A stretch of DNA of 64,000 nucleotides from contig NZ_LFVY01000021.1 in the NCBI RefSeq assembly GCF_001050155.1, positions 1 through 64,000 on the forward strand, given 5' to 3'. This DNA comes from Nitratireductor soli. Lineage in GTDB: Bacteria > Pseudomonadota > Alphaproteobacteria > Rhizobiales > Rhizobiaceae. Below are positions 26,805 through 35,734 of the stretch, one piece after another; position 1 is the first letter of the stretch; each line of letters begins with the position of its first letter. The position numbers and the translations under genes are program-made. The notes beneath the pieces were generated by a model. That model was not told where the DNA came from and searched no databases. It saw only the letters and a list, made by a program, of their open reading frames with translations.

Positions 26805-29800
26805 TAGATTTCGACCGCATGATGATGCGTTTGCCAGAGCAGGCTGCCGACGCCATCCTTGGTATGTTGCGCCCTAAGTCACGTACCCTCTTCAACCATT
26901 TGCGAAATACTTGGGGATCGCCCGCAGGTGCTGCCGGATCACTGATAGCGGAACCCTTCCTGGAAGGCGCGTTTCCTTGGCTGCCACTGGAAGGCGGCTG
27001 GGGCGCACTTGAGCCAGGGTTGCTCGACCACCGAACCATCGAGGTGCTCAGATCCGTATCGTTTCCGCCCTATGTGCATCAGGCAGAAGCTTGGGGACAC
27101 CTGACGAACGAACATCCTTCTTCCGTCATCGTTTCTAGTGGCACCGGCTCCGGAAAGACCGAGTGCTTCCTCGTTCCAATCCTCGATCGCTTGGTGAGAC
27201 AATCGGATGGTGGCAGGCGACCACTTGAGGGCGTGCGCGCGCTCATGCTCTATCCGCTCAATGCGCTGATCAGTAGCCAAGAAGAGCGTCTTCACCGGTG
27301 GTTCGAGCCGTTTGAGGGGACACTTCGGTACTGTCTCTACAATGGTGAGACGCCCGAGACAGTGCGTGCCGCCGCGCGTGCGGAGAAGCCCTGGCGCGTT
27401 GGCGATAGGGCAGCCTTACGTGCGTCTCCGCCGCCCGTCCTCGTCACCAATGCCACGATGCTCGAGTACATGCTTATCCGCCAAAACGACGCGTCGATCT
27501 TGGCGGCATCGCAAGGAAAGCTCGATTTCATCGTACTCGACGAGGCCCATTCTTACATGGGCGCACAGGCTGCCGAGATATCGCTACTCCTGCGTCGGGT
27601 TGCGCTCGCATTCGGCCGAACACCCGATCAGATCCGCTATGTAGCGACTTCGGCAACGATTGGTGGAGCGAACGCAAGGACAGATCTTCGCCGTTTTCTG
27701 CAAGACCTGTCGGGTGCACCGGCCGACGCGATACACGTGGTTGAAGGGCGCCGTGCGCCACTACCGCCCGAGCCAGCGCACTTTGACGATCGCCTGCTGC
27801 AGCCGAGCGTGCTCACTGACCTCGACCCATTGGAAAGTGGTCGTTTGTTAGCCCAATCAACTCGCTTGCGCGCCACGCGTGAAGAGCTCCGCTCAGGCAA
27901 GATCTTTTCATGGCGCGGTTGGTCGGAGGTTGTCTCTAAGCTCGGCGGTAGTACGACCAACGCAACGCAACTCCTCGTCGAAGCGGCACGAGCAAAGGAT
28001 CCCTTAGCCGATCCCGCCATGGCTGCCAGCGGGAATGATTCCATCCTTCCCACACGTATCCATCTATTTCACAGGACGGTTGCGGGTTTGTGGACCTGCA
28101 TCAATCCCGACTGTACCGAGAGCCCGTCGCGCCAAGAGGGCTCCGATTGGGCATATGGGTCGATTTTCTCCGAAGCTCGGGAGAACTGCCCCCACTGCGG
28201 GTCGATTGTTCTTGAATGGGTCTGCTGTACTCTTTGCGGCGACGGTGCCCTTCGAGCCGAGGAGTTTGACGATGGCTCACGGATCGCCGCGTGGAGCGAC
28301 GGCAATGACGAGGACGAGTTCGAACAGACGCTCGAACGGGAAAATCCGAGTGATGCCGATGAAGATGAAGGGGAAGAGGGAGCTACCACGGCCGCCGCCC
28401 CCACTATCGTGTCACGCCGATATCTGACGCTGCCGCCAAGGGCCGGCTCCCCCCATCTGAGTATCGATCTCAGGACAGGCATCATCGAGGGCGAGGCCAA
28501 GCCACAGATCGCATTCGCGGCCAGCCGGGACATCTCCGAGTGTCCGCACTGTACGAAGGCCCCCAGTCGCGTCGATCCGAAGCGCGGCGCCATGCGGCCG
28601 GTGGTGGCTGGCGCGCCGTTCCTCATGGCACAGATCACCCCCGGGTTCCTCGCTGACCTGTCGCCTGAACCCGTCTCCAGAGATCCCCTCCCCTTCGAGG
28701 GGCGCCGGCTCATCACCTTCACCGATGCCCGCCAAGGCACGGCAAGGCATGCCGCCAATGTCCAGATCGCGTCGGAACGCACCTTCATCCGCGGCTTCAT
28801 CTATCATTTTGTCCAGGAGCAGACAGGCGTCGACGCCGAGGCGTTGGCGGCGATCGATGCCAAGATCGCGGGTCTACGAAAGCATCCTGACGATCCCATG
28901 CTCATGGGGATGGCGGACGAGCTTGAGCGGGAGCGAACGGGTATGGTCCGCGGTGTCGCGAGACCGTGGCGCGATCTCGTCCGACGTTTGGCTGGGCACT
29001 CGACCGTCGATCATTTCCTGAGGGCCCTTTGGACGACGAGCAATCGCGACGATCGTTTTGAGGATACCGAAACTCTTGCGGAGTTCCTTCTCTTCCGAGA
29101 GGTGATGCGGCGACCGGTTCGGGCCAACTCCGCAGAAACTCTCGGTCTTTTCCGCTTCGAGCTCCCAAGAATCGACGGTACGGCGGTGAACGTCCCCACG
29201 TCGGCGCGCGCTGTGGGATTATCGGACGACGATTGGCGTGATTTGCTACGCCTGCTCGTTACCCATTTCCTGCGCACCAACGTCGCACTCGATTTCCCTC
29301 GGTGGTGGTTGAATTGGATCGACCGTCGCCAGAGCCATATCGAAGTCAAGCCGTGGGCGCCGGGTGAACAATCAAGTCGCTATGTACGCCTCTGGCCGAA
29401 TCCCTATGGAATCCGTCTGACTCGCGTCGTTCGGCTGTTGTTCCAGGCATTACAGCTCGACCCGGACAACCGGGTCGACAAGGACAAGGTTGGCGACGTC
29501 CTGACCGATGCCTGGCGAGCTCTGCAACGCTTCATGGTGCAGACCGACAATGGATTCCGCCTCAAGTTCGATAATCTCGTTGTAGGGAAGATCGAGAAGG
29601 CATTCTGGTGCCCCACGACCCGACGCGTTCTCGACACGACGCTGAGGGGTAGGAGCCCTTACGACGTGGACGGCATCCACCCCATGGCCGTACCGATCAC
29701 GCTTCCACGTCTGCCGTTTCCCTGGCGCCGCGACCCAGACGGACATGCTGTCGACGAAGCCACGATGGATGATTGGCTGGCGACTGATCCCACGATCCTT

Positions 29801-32800
29801 GATCTTCGCGCGATGGGCCGATGGGGCGACCAACAAGATCGGGCGGCAAAGTTCTCGCAGTGGCTCCGAGCGGCCGAGCATTCGGCCCAGCAGGCCAGCA
29901 CGACACTCAGGCGCTACGAGCGAGAATTCAAGGAGGGCAAGATCAACGTCCTCGGCTGCTCGACCACGATGGAAATGGGTGTCGATATCGGAAGTATCGA
30001 AGCGGTGCTCAACACCAACGCACCGCCGGAGATTGCCAATTACCGTCAGCGTGTCGGTCGAGCAGGTCGCCAACGCCAACCGATAGCCGTAGGCCTGACG
30101 CTGTGCAGGGATCGTCCTCTCGATCGGATGACCCTCGCAAACCCGCTCGACTATCTTGAGCGCCAGGTCAGAACGCCGAGAGTCAGTCTCGAAAGCCCGA
30201 CTATCGCGAGACGCCACGCCGCGGCACTCCTCCTTGCTCGCTTCCTGTCAGGCCTGGGGACCGAACTGCACAAACTTACCAACGGCACGTTCTTCGCGCT
30301 GGGCGTCGAGGCACCTCCACAAATGGGAGGCTCCCCCGCCGCTGCATTCTTGGCATGGCTCGACATGGTTCCATCGGACGCGACACTGATGGCCCGATTG
30401 ACAACTCTGCTCGCGGGAACGCCCGTCACGCCAGGTTGGGACCTCATCGAGGTTCTTCGTACTCGCATGGATCGGATCACGACGGAACTTCGGGCGGAAT
30501 GGGAGGCGCTCGCGTCCACCGTCGCTGAGAATCCCAGCGGTGACGTGGAACTTGCCGCGATCAACAAGGCTCGTGAGCTCCAGCGCCGTCGCCTCGAACG
30601 CGGATACCTACTAGGGGAACTGGCGGGCCGAGGGTTTTTACCTTCGTACGGGTTTCCCACCGACGTCGTGCAATTCGTTACGGAGACCGCAAGCGAGAAA
30701 GCGGCGAAGGCTCGGGCGGACGAACAAAGCGGTGAGCCCCAGGAGCGCAGTTTCGGTCGAGGCTATCCCTCGCGCTCTCGCGAGATCGGTATCTACGAAT
30801 ATGCACCCGGCCGTGGGATCGTCGTTGATGGTGTCGTGCGTGAGTCGGCCGGTGTTACGCTCAATTGGCAACGGCCCGTGTCCGAAGCGGGTCTGCGTGA
30901 GATCCAAAGTCTGAGGACGATGTGGTCCTGCAAAACCTGCGGCGCCCTGTCGTCGAAACCTTCGGCAATCGAACAGACACCTTGCGCCGAATGTGGCTCG
31001 AGCAACCTAGTCCCTCTGCGCTATCTGAGCCCTGGGGGCTTCTCCGTCGACGTCCGTTTCAAGATACACGACGACCCATCAGACGTGGGTGGCGGCAAAG
31101 TGGTCGATCCTTGGGTTTCGGCACGCGAGACGCCTTGGCGATCATTGCCGGATCCGATGGTCGGGCGGGTACGTGCGAGCCCGGATGGCACGGTCTTCTG
31201 GTTCAACCGCGGTGAGCACGGCCATGGTTACGCACTTTGCCTACATTGCGGCCGGGCAGAAGCCGAGATCGATGTTTCGGGCGGTCCTGGACTTTCCGGC
31301 CATAAGCCGCTGCGTGGCGCTCCGACTGCCATCGACGGTCTCACGTGCAGTGGGGCGCCCGAATTTGCGCCTTATGCCGTCACTCGCAACCTGATGCTTG
31401 GCCATGAGATTCGGACCGACCTGTGCGAGATCCAGCTCTACGACTGCCGCTCGCGAGACGTCGCGTTAACGATTGCACTCGCCTTACGCGAAGCGGTGGC
31501 GAAGCGTCTTGGCGTTGATGCCGACGAAATGGGGTTCGCGGCGCCCCCGGCGCCCAACGTACAGGGACGCGACAATTGGAGCGCCGTCATTTTCGATCGG
31601 GCAAGTGGTGGTGCCGGATTCTCCGCCACGATCGCGCGCGATCCGGTTGGCCTCCTTCGCGATGCACGAACCTTTATCGATTGCACTCTTGCGGGCAGAT
31701 GCGGCGATCCGGATGCCGAGCGCATTTGCCCCCGCTGCGTCCTCGCCCCTGATGCACAGCACATTGTCGAAGCAACTGACCGGGCTGCTGCGTTCGCCCT
31801 CTTGACCGAGACGCTCTCGCGCATAGCACTTCCCGCGGAACATCGGTTGTTCGGACCCGCGACCCTTTACGAGTCCGCGGCGCTTGCCGATGCGCTGAAC
31901 GAGCGAATGGCAACCGATCCAGCGGCCGAACTTTGCGTCGTACTGCATGGCGATCCGACGGAGTGGGATTTTGACGCGTGGCCGATGGCGCCCGTCGTTG
32001 AACGTTGGGGAGCTCGCGATCGTAGCGTTACCGTCGAAGTTGACGAAGCAGCTTTGGAGCGGGCCGACGCTGTCACTCGGCGGCGTATTGCTCTTTGGAT
32101 CGAACGGGCTCGGGCATCGCTCTGTGTTCTACCAAACGTAGACGCCGAAATGCTGGCGGTTGTGACGGCTGTCGACCGAGCCATTGGCTGGCGGTCGCTT
32201 GACCGCAACGCATATCGGATTGGCTCCAGCTGGGCGAGCACGTCGGATGCTCCCGTGGTGTACGGGACGTTGGAACGAACGCGCGATCCAGCGAAACCGA
32301 TCGATTCGCGATCGCTTCTCGTCGAGCGCGTGCGGGAAACGATCTTTGAACTGGATGCCGAACTCGATGGCCCCGTGAGTGGTTTCGGCCAGCGACTAAA
32401 GGCACTCATGGTCGGCCGCAACGAGACGCTAGCAACCGTCCTTTCCGTGCCCTGCATCGAGCTGCGCTATTCCGATCGATACCTGTTCAGCCCATTGGTC
32501 GCGCGGCTCGTTACCGAACTCTTGGCGGGATTCTCCGACACGAACACTGCGCTTTTTGTCGACACGCTGATACAACGTCGTGACAATCGCCGTCCCCGCA
32601 TCGGCAAGACTTTAAAGGACGACTGGCCGGACGTCGCTGATCGCAACATCGTGTTCCAGCATCTCCTCGGTCGTGTCACCCCCACCGCAAAGCTTGCTCT
32701 TCATCAAGACGTTCCTCATCGCCGTCGCCTCGATTTCCGTACGTCCAAAGGCTCAGGGACTATTTTTTTCGACCAGGGCGTGGGATCGTGGGGAACTTCC

Positions 32801-32917
32801 GGCGTGGTCGCGTTTGACCCGTTGGCTCCGATCGCCGACCAGCTTCACGCTGTGGAAGCGCCATTTCTCGTCGAGAATGGCCCGAACGGCACCTTCTTCG
32901 CATCGAGGTTGGAGTGA
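26801..32917 (+). CDS. druE: Druantia helicase DruE (DEAD/DEAH helicase with DUF1998)
   Basis: 2,038 residues, the expected very large size. Walker A SSGTGSGKTE lies at about 112-121, DEAH at 247-250, and SAT in YVATSATIGG. A Cys-rich zinc region at about 432-480 (CINPDC, CPHCG, CCTLCG) follows. Helicase C motifs are MEMGVDIGSIEAVL and QRVGRAGR (~1083-1090). Further Cys pairs lie at ~1375, and DUF1998-type ASGGAGFS (~1601) is followed by CPRCVL (~1642). DruE is the common core of all Druantia types and is thought to act on phage DNA. It is preceded by druH and followed by a methyltransferase gene with a GTGA overlap. Confidence 0.92.
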   Translation: MIDFDRMMMRLPEQAADAILGMLRPKSRTLFNHLRNTWGSPAGAAGSLIAEPFLEGAFPWLPLEGGWGALEPGLLDHRTIEVLRSVSFPPYVHQAEAWGHLTNEHPSSVIVSSGTGSGKTECFLVPILDRLVRQSDGGRRPLEGVRALMLYPLNALISSQEERLHRWFEPFEGTLRYCLYNGETPETVRAAARAEKPWRVGDRAALRASPPPVLVTNATMLEYMLIRQNDASILAASQGKLDFIVLDEAHSYMGAQAAEISLLLRRVALAFGRTPDQIRYVATSATIGGANARTDLRRFLQDLSGAPADAIHVVEGRRAPLPPEPAHFDDRLLQPSVLTDLDPLESGRLLAQSTRLRATREELRSGKIFSWRGWSEVVSKLGGSTTNATQLLVEAARAKDPLADPAMAASGNDSILPTRIHLFHRTVAGLWTCINPDCTESPSRQEGSDWAYGSIFSEARENCPHCGSIVLEWVCCTLCGDGALRAEEFDDGSRIAAWSDGNDEDEFEQTLERENPSDADEDEGEEGATTAAAPTIVSRRYLTLPPRAGSPHLSIDLRTGIIEGEAKPQIAFAASRDISECPHCTKAPSRVDPKRGAMRPVVAGAPFLMAQITPGFLADLSPEPVSRDPLPFEGRRLITFTDARQGTARHAANVQIASERTFIRGFIYHFVQEQTGVDAEALAAIDAKIAGLRKHPDDPMLMGMADELERERTGMVRGVARPWRDLVRRLAGHSTVDHFLRALWTTSNRDDRFEDTETLAEFLLFREVMRRPVRANSAETLGLFRFELPRIDGTAVNVPTSARAVGLSDDDWRDLLRLLVTHFLRTNVALDFPRWWLNWIDRRQSHIEVKPWAPGEQSSRYVRLWPNPYGIRLTRVVRLLFQALQLDPDNRVDKDKVGDVLTDAWRALQRFMVQTDNGFRLKFDNLVVGKIEKAFWCPTTRRVLDTTLRGRSPYDVDGIHPMAVPITLPRLPFPWRRDPDGHAVDEATMDDWLATDPTILDLRAMGRWGDQQDRAAKFSQWLRAAEHSAQQASTTLRRYEREFKEGKINVLGCSTTMEMGVDIGSIEAVLNTNAPPEIANYRQRVGRAGRQRQPIAVGLTLCRDRPLDRMTLANPLDYLERQVRTPRVSLESPTIARRHAAALLLARFLSGLGTELHKLTNGTFFALGVEAPPQMGGSPAAAFLAWLDMVPSDATLMARLTTLLAGTPVTPGWDLIEVLRTRMDRITTELRAEWEALASTVAENPSGDVELAAINKARELQRRRLERGYLLGELAGRGFLPSYGFPTDVVQFVTETASEKAAKARADEQSGEPQERSFGRGYPSRSREIGIYEYAPGRGIVVDGVVRESAGVTLNWQRPVSEAGLREIQSLRTMWSCKTCGALSSKPSAIEQTPCAECGSSNLVPLRYLSPGGFSVDVRFKIHDDPSDVGGGKVVDPWVSARETPWRSLPDPMVGRVRASPDGTVFWFNRGEHGHGYALCLHCGRAEAEIDVSGGPGLSGHKPLRGAPTAIDGLTCSGAPEFAPYAVTRNLMLGHEIRTDLCEIQLYDCRSRDVALTIALALREAVAKRLGVDADEMGFAAPPAPNVQGRDNWSAVIFDRASGGAGFSATIARDPVGLLRDARTFIDCTLAGRCGDPDAERICPRCVLAPDAQHIVEATDRAAAFALLTETLSRIALPAEHRLFGPATLYESAALADALNERMATDPAAELCVVLHGDPTEWDFDAWPMAPVVERWGARDRSVTVEVDEAALERADAVTRRRIALWIERARASLCVLPNVDAEMLAVVTAVDRAIGWRSLDRNAYRIGSSWASTSDAPVVYGTLERTRDPAKPIDSRSLLVERVRETIFELDAELDGPVSGFGQRLKALMVGRNETLATVLSVPCIELRYSDRYLFSPLVARLVTELLAGFSDTNTALFVDTLIQRRDNRRPRIGKTLKDDWPDVADRNIVFQHLLGRVTPTAKLALHQDVPHRRRLDFRTSKGSGTIFFDQGVGSWGTSGVVAFDPLAPIADQLHAVEAPFLVENGPNGTFFASRLE

Positions 32918-34170
32918 GGGGCCGGAACAAAATCGGAACTTTTCGCAAGGAGAATTTCCCGCTACCATCGATTCGGCGGATGAAATGGAGAAGAAGTTTG
33001 AAGGTTGCAGGATTGTTTGCAGGCATCGGAGGGCTTGAGCGGGGTCTCGCAGCGGCTGGTCACGAGACGACCTTGCTCTGTGAAATCTGGGAGCCCGCGC
33101 GTGCGGTGCTCGCGGCCAGGATGCCCGGGGTGCCCTGTGAACGTGATGTCTGCGATCTGAGGGCACTTCCCCAGGAAGTCGAGCTGCTCGTCGGCGGCTT
33201 TCCGTGCCAGGATCTTAGCCAGGCTGGGCTGACGGCCGGCATTGAGGGGGCGCGGTCAGGATTGGTCGGCGAGGTTTTTCGGCTGCTCGACGAACGGCGC
33301 GTCCCGTGGGTCGTGCTTGAGAACGTCTCCTTCATGCTTCAGTTGGACAAAGGACGCGCCATGCGCATCCTGATCGACGCATTCGAGGAGCGTGGCTATC
33401 GTTGGGCTTATCGCGTCGTGAACAGCCTTTCGTTCCTGCCGCAACGGCGCGAACGCGTCCTCTTTGTCGCCACGACGACAGATATCGACCCTGCTTCGAT
33501 CGTCCTGGCCGACGAGGTGGAGCCCCGGCTGGCGCCGACCGATCTGGATGCGCGCGCGCATGGCTTCTACTGGACGGAGGGCGTACGTGGTCTTGGCTGG
33601 GCGCCTGATGCAATACCCACGCTCAAGAATGGCTCGACCGTTGGCATTGCATCGCCACCGGCGATCCTCCTACCTTCGAGCGAAGTCATCACGCCCGATA
33701 TCCGCGACGCAGAGCGATTTCAGGGCTTTCCCCAAGATTGGACTTCGCCGGCGGAGACGGTCGGGCGGGCGTCGCTTCGCTGGTCACTCGTTGGCAACGC
33801 GGTCACGGTCCCCGTCGCCGAGTGGTTGGGCGGCCGGCTCATCGAGCCGGGAGCCTATGACGCGGGTCGAGACGGTGATTTGCCTGCTAACGGCCGTTGG
33901 CCAAAGGCCGCTCGGTTTGATGGCAATCGACGGTACGCGGTCTCCATCAATGGCTATCCGCGCTGGGACGCAAGACCAGCCCTAACGGATTTCCTCAAGC
34001 ATCGCGGCAAGCCATTGTCGGCGCGCGCGACGCGGGGGTTCCTCTCCCGAACCGAGCGGGCTACGCTCCGGTTCGCTGATGGATTCCAGGATCGCCTCCG
34101 GGACCATCTCGAACGCATGGAGATGCCTGAGGGCGCAAATGGCATGGCTGTTGCGATCGCCGCGGAATGA
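32914..34170 (+). CDS. DNA (cytosine-5) methyltransferase
   Basis: C5-cytosine methyltransferase. Motif I is VAGLFAGIGGLERGL; motif IV GGFPCQDLSQAG has the catalytic Cys at about residue 98; motif VI is WVVLENVSFML; motif VIII is LPQRRERVLFVA; motif X is SLVGNAVTVPVAEWLG. The first start, GTG 32914, overlaps the druE stop. ATG 32980, 10 codons before motif I, is a good alternative. It overlaps vsr by 4 bp. It probably marks host DNA, either for the adjacent predicted nuclease or for the Druantia genes, as DruM does in type II. Confidence 0.92.
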   Translation: MRGRNKIGTFRKENFPLPSIRRMKWRRSLKVAGLFAGIGGLERGLAAAGHETTLLCEIWEPARAVLAARMPGVPCERDVCDLRALPQEVELLVGGFPCQDLSQAGLTAGIEGARSGLVGEVFRLLDERRVPWVVLENVSFMLQLDKGRAMRILIDAFEERGYRWAYRVVNSLSFLPQRRERVLFVATTTDIDPASIVLADEVEPRLAPTDLDARAHGFYWTEGVRGLGWAPDAIPTLKNGSTVGIASPPAILLPSSEVITPDIRDAERFQGFPQDWTSPAETVGRASLRWSLVGNAVTVPVAEWLGGRLIEPGAYDAGRDGDLPANGRWPKAARFDGNRRYAVSINGYPRWDARPALTDFLKHRGKPLSARATRGFLSRTERATLRFADGFQDRLRDHLERMEMPEGANGMAVAIAAE

Positions 34171-34583
34171 AGGTGCCGCAGCCAGACCCCGCCACGTCCG
34201 CGCGCATGGCTCATGTGAAGCAGAAGGGAACGAAAATCGAGACGATGGTCGGCATCGTCTTACGCGAATTGGGTCTTCACTATCGCAAGAACGTCAGGCA
34301 GCTTCCAGGCAGCCCCGACTTCGCCAACCGCACTCGTGGTTGGGCCATATTTGTCAACGGTTGCTTCTGGCACCACCACACCGGCTGCCGGAAGGCAACA
34401 ATCCCCAAAACTAACACAGACTTCTGGACGGCGAAGTTTCGCGATAATCGGCGCAGGGATGCTCAAGCGATCATCAATCTTAGGAGAGAAGGTTATCGCG
34501 TAGCGATCATCTGGGGATGTGAGAAGGATCGAGTCCACTCCAAACTAGGCAAGATCCTTGAAACGGGTTGCGTAGATTCCTGA
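34167..34583 (+). CDS. vsr: Very short patch repair endonuclease Vsr
   Basis: 138 residues. Nicks DNA next to T:G mismatches caused by deamination of 5-methylcytosine. The family core is complete: KGTKIETMVGIVLRELGLHYRKN, GSPDFANRTRGWAIFVNGCFWH with the active-site Asp and His, and the zinc-binding HHHTGC, then NTDFWTAKFRDNRRRD. It is coupled by ATGA to the C5 methyltransferase, whose mutagenic side effect it would repair. Its last 39 bp overlap a convergent gene. Confidence 0.93.
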   Translation: MKVPQPDPATSARMAHVKQKGTKIETMVGIVLRELGLHYRKNVRQLPGSPDFANRTRGWAIFVNGCFWHHHTGCRKATIPKTNTDFWTAKFRDNRRRDAQAIINLRREGYRVAIIWGCEKDRVHSKLGKILETGCVDS

Positions 34584-35387
34584 TAGGCGCGCGATCATCG
34601 TGTCGTAGTGGTAGATTTCACCTTGCCGCGGAGCCGGTGGGTTCTCGACCAATTCGACCGGCATCCCGTCGTTCGGCATGTCTACCACTACGATCGAAAG
34701 CGCGTCATAACCAACATCCCCGACCTTCGAGCGGCGCGGCAATTGCTTTATCTTATCTATGGCGAGTTGGGCGTCCCTCGGCTGCTTGTGGGAGCTCCAT
34801 TCCGGGTCGGTCGCGCGGTTCTTCTTGTTCAGGTCGGGACTGAGATAGCGCTCGCTGATGTTTACCATTGTGAACCCTACGGCGATGGCTTGCTCACTCG
34901 CTCCATGTACCGTGAGATGCGAGGAGTTTAGCTCGTCGTAGAGCCGAGGCAATGCCCGCTGATGTGCTGTCATGCACGCTTTGGCCTCAAGCGCCATAAT
35001 TACCGAACCCACAGGAGCTCGAACTAGTCGCGGAAGACCATCTAAGATCGTGCGCTCCGCCTCGGACAATTCAATTTCGTAGCTAGCTGCGATCCCCTCA
35101 AGCGTATTGTCGGTCGCAGCTCCGCTCGGTGTGCAGAGGACCAGATCGAGATTCTTCTTACGATCATGCACGAAGTCGCGCATCTCATGATTGATGCCGA
35201 AACAGATAACACCTGCTTCGACATGCCGCCGCAGCAAGGGCGTCGTCGCCAGCAAGTCGAAAATCACGCCCCAACAGGCAACTTTCGAGTGATGGTCGCT
35301 GCGAGAATGGTATTGCCAGATATTGCCATAGCGGTCGCGCCGGCTCGTGGAGGACAACGTTCGAGCAAGTATCTTAGGCCCGTGCAT
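34545..35387 (-). CDS. Predicted PD-(D/E)XK restriction endonuclease-like protein
   Basis: About 280 residues. A fold typical of restriction nucleases is suggested by HSRSDHHSKVACWGVIFDLL, then KKNLDLVLCTP (candidate catalytic Asp) and SVIMALEAKACMTAHQRALPRLYDELN (EAK). It is convergent with vsr, overlapping by 39 bp, and so completes a possible type II methyltransferase / Vsr / nuclease set. The frame is open to 35657, but family-like sequence begins at ATG 35387. No specific enzyme is recognised. Confidence 0.6.
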   Translation of the reverse strand: MHGPKILARTLSSTSRRDRYGNIWQYHSRSDHHSKVACWGVIFDLLATTPLLRRHVEAGVICFGINHEMRDFVHDRKKNLDLVLCTPSGAATDNTLEGIAASYEIELSEAERTILDGLPRLVRAPVGSVIMALEAKACMTAHQRALPRLYDELNSSHLTVHGASEQAIAVGFTMVNISERYLSPDLNKKNRATDPEWSSHKQPRDAQLAIDKIKQLPRRSKVGDVGYDALSIVVVDMPNDGMPVELVENPPAPRQGEIYHYDTMIARLSGIYATRFKDLA

Positions 35388-35734
35388 TCGCGCTCTCAAC
35401 TTTCCTGGAGTTCCGCGCGACGACCAGCCCCAGCAGCGTTCTCCCCCTCGACTCGGTGTCGAAGTTGAGTTCACATTTCTATATGAGTCAATGCCATGCG
35501 CACTGGGAGGGTCGTGATGTCCGCTTTGCTGGGTTTGTGCATCGTGGGCAGGACGGCCCATATCTGTGCTATGCAACTTCGAGACGATGGCAATCGCATT
35601 TCGATTCGGGGCCGCGCGGGTGAAGTAAGCTAAAGGTACCCCTTCGCCCTCGCGCAATATAAGCGCGGAACTAGGGGCGGGGCGTTAGCGACCCGGCGAC
35701 CGCATTCTTGGGTCCTCTCGGAGAATATTGCGAC
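35388..35734. promoter_or_regulatory. Divergent promoter region between nuclease-like and helicase genes
   Basis: 347 bp. The minus frame is open through most of it but has no protein family resemblance. It should hold promoters for both flanking genes. I see no clear repeat or dyad. Confidence 0.35.
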
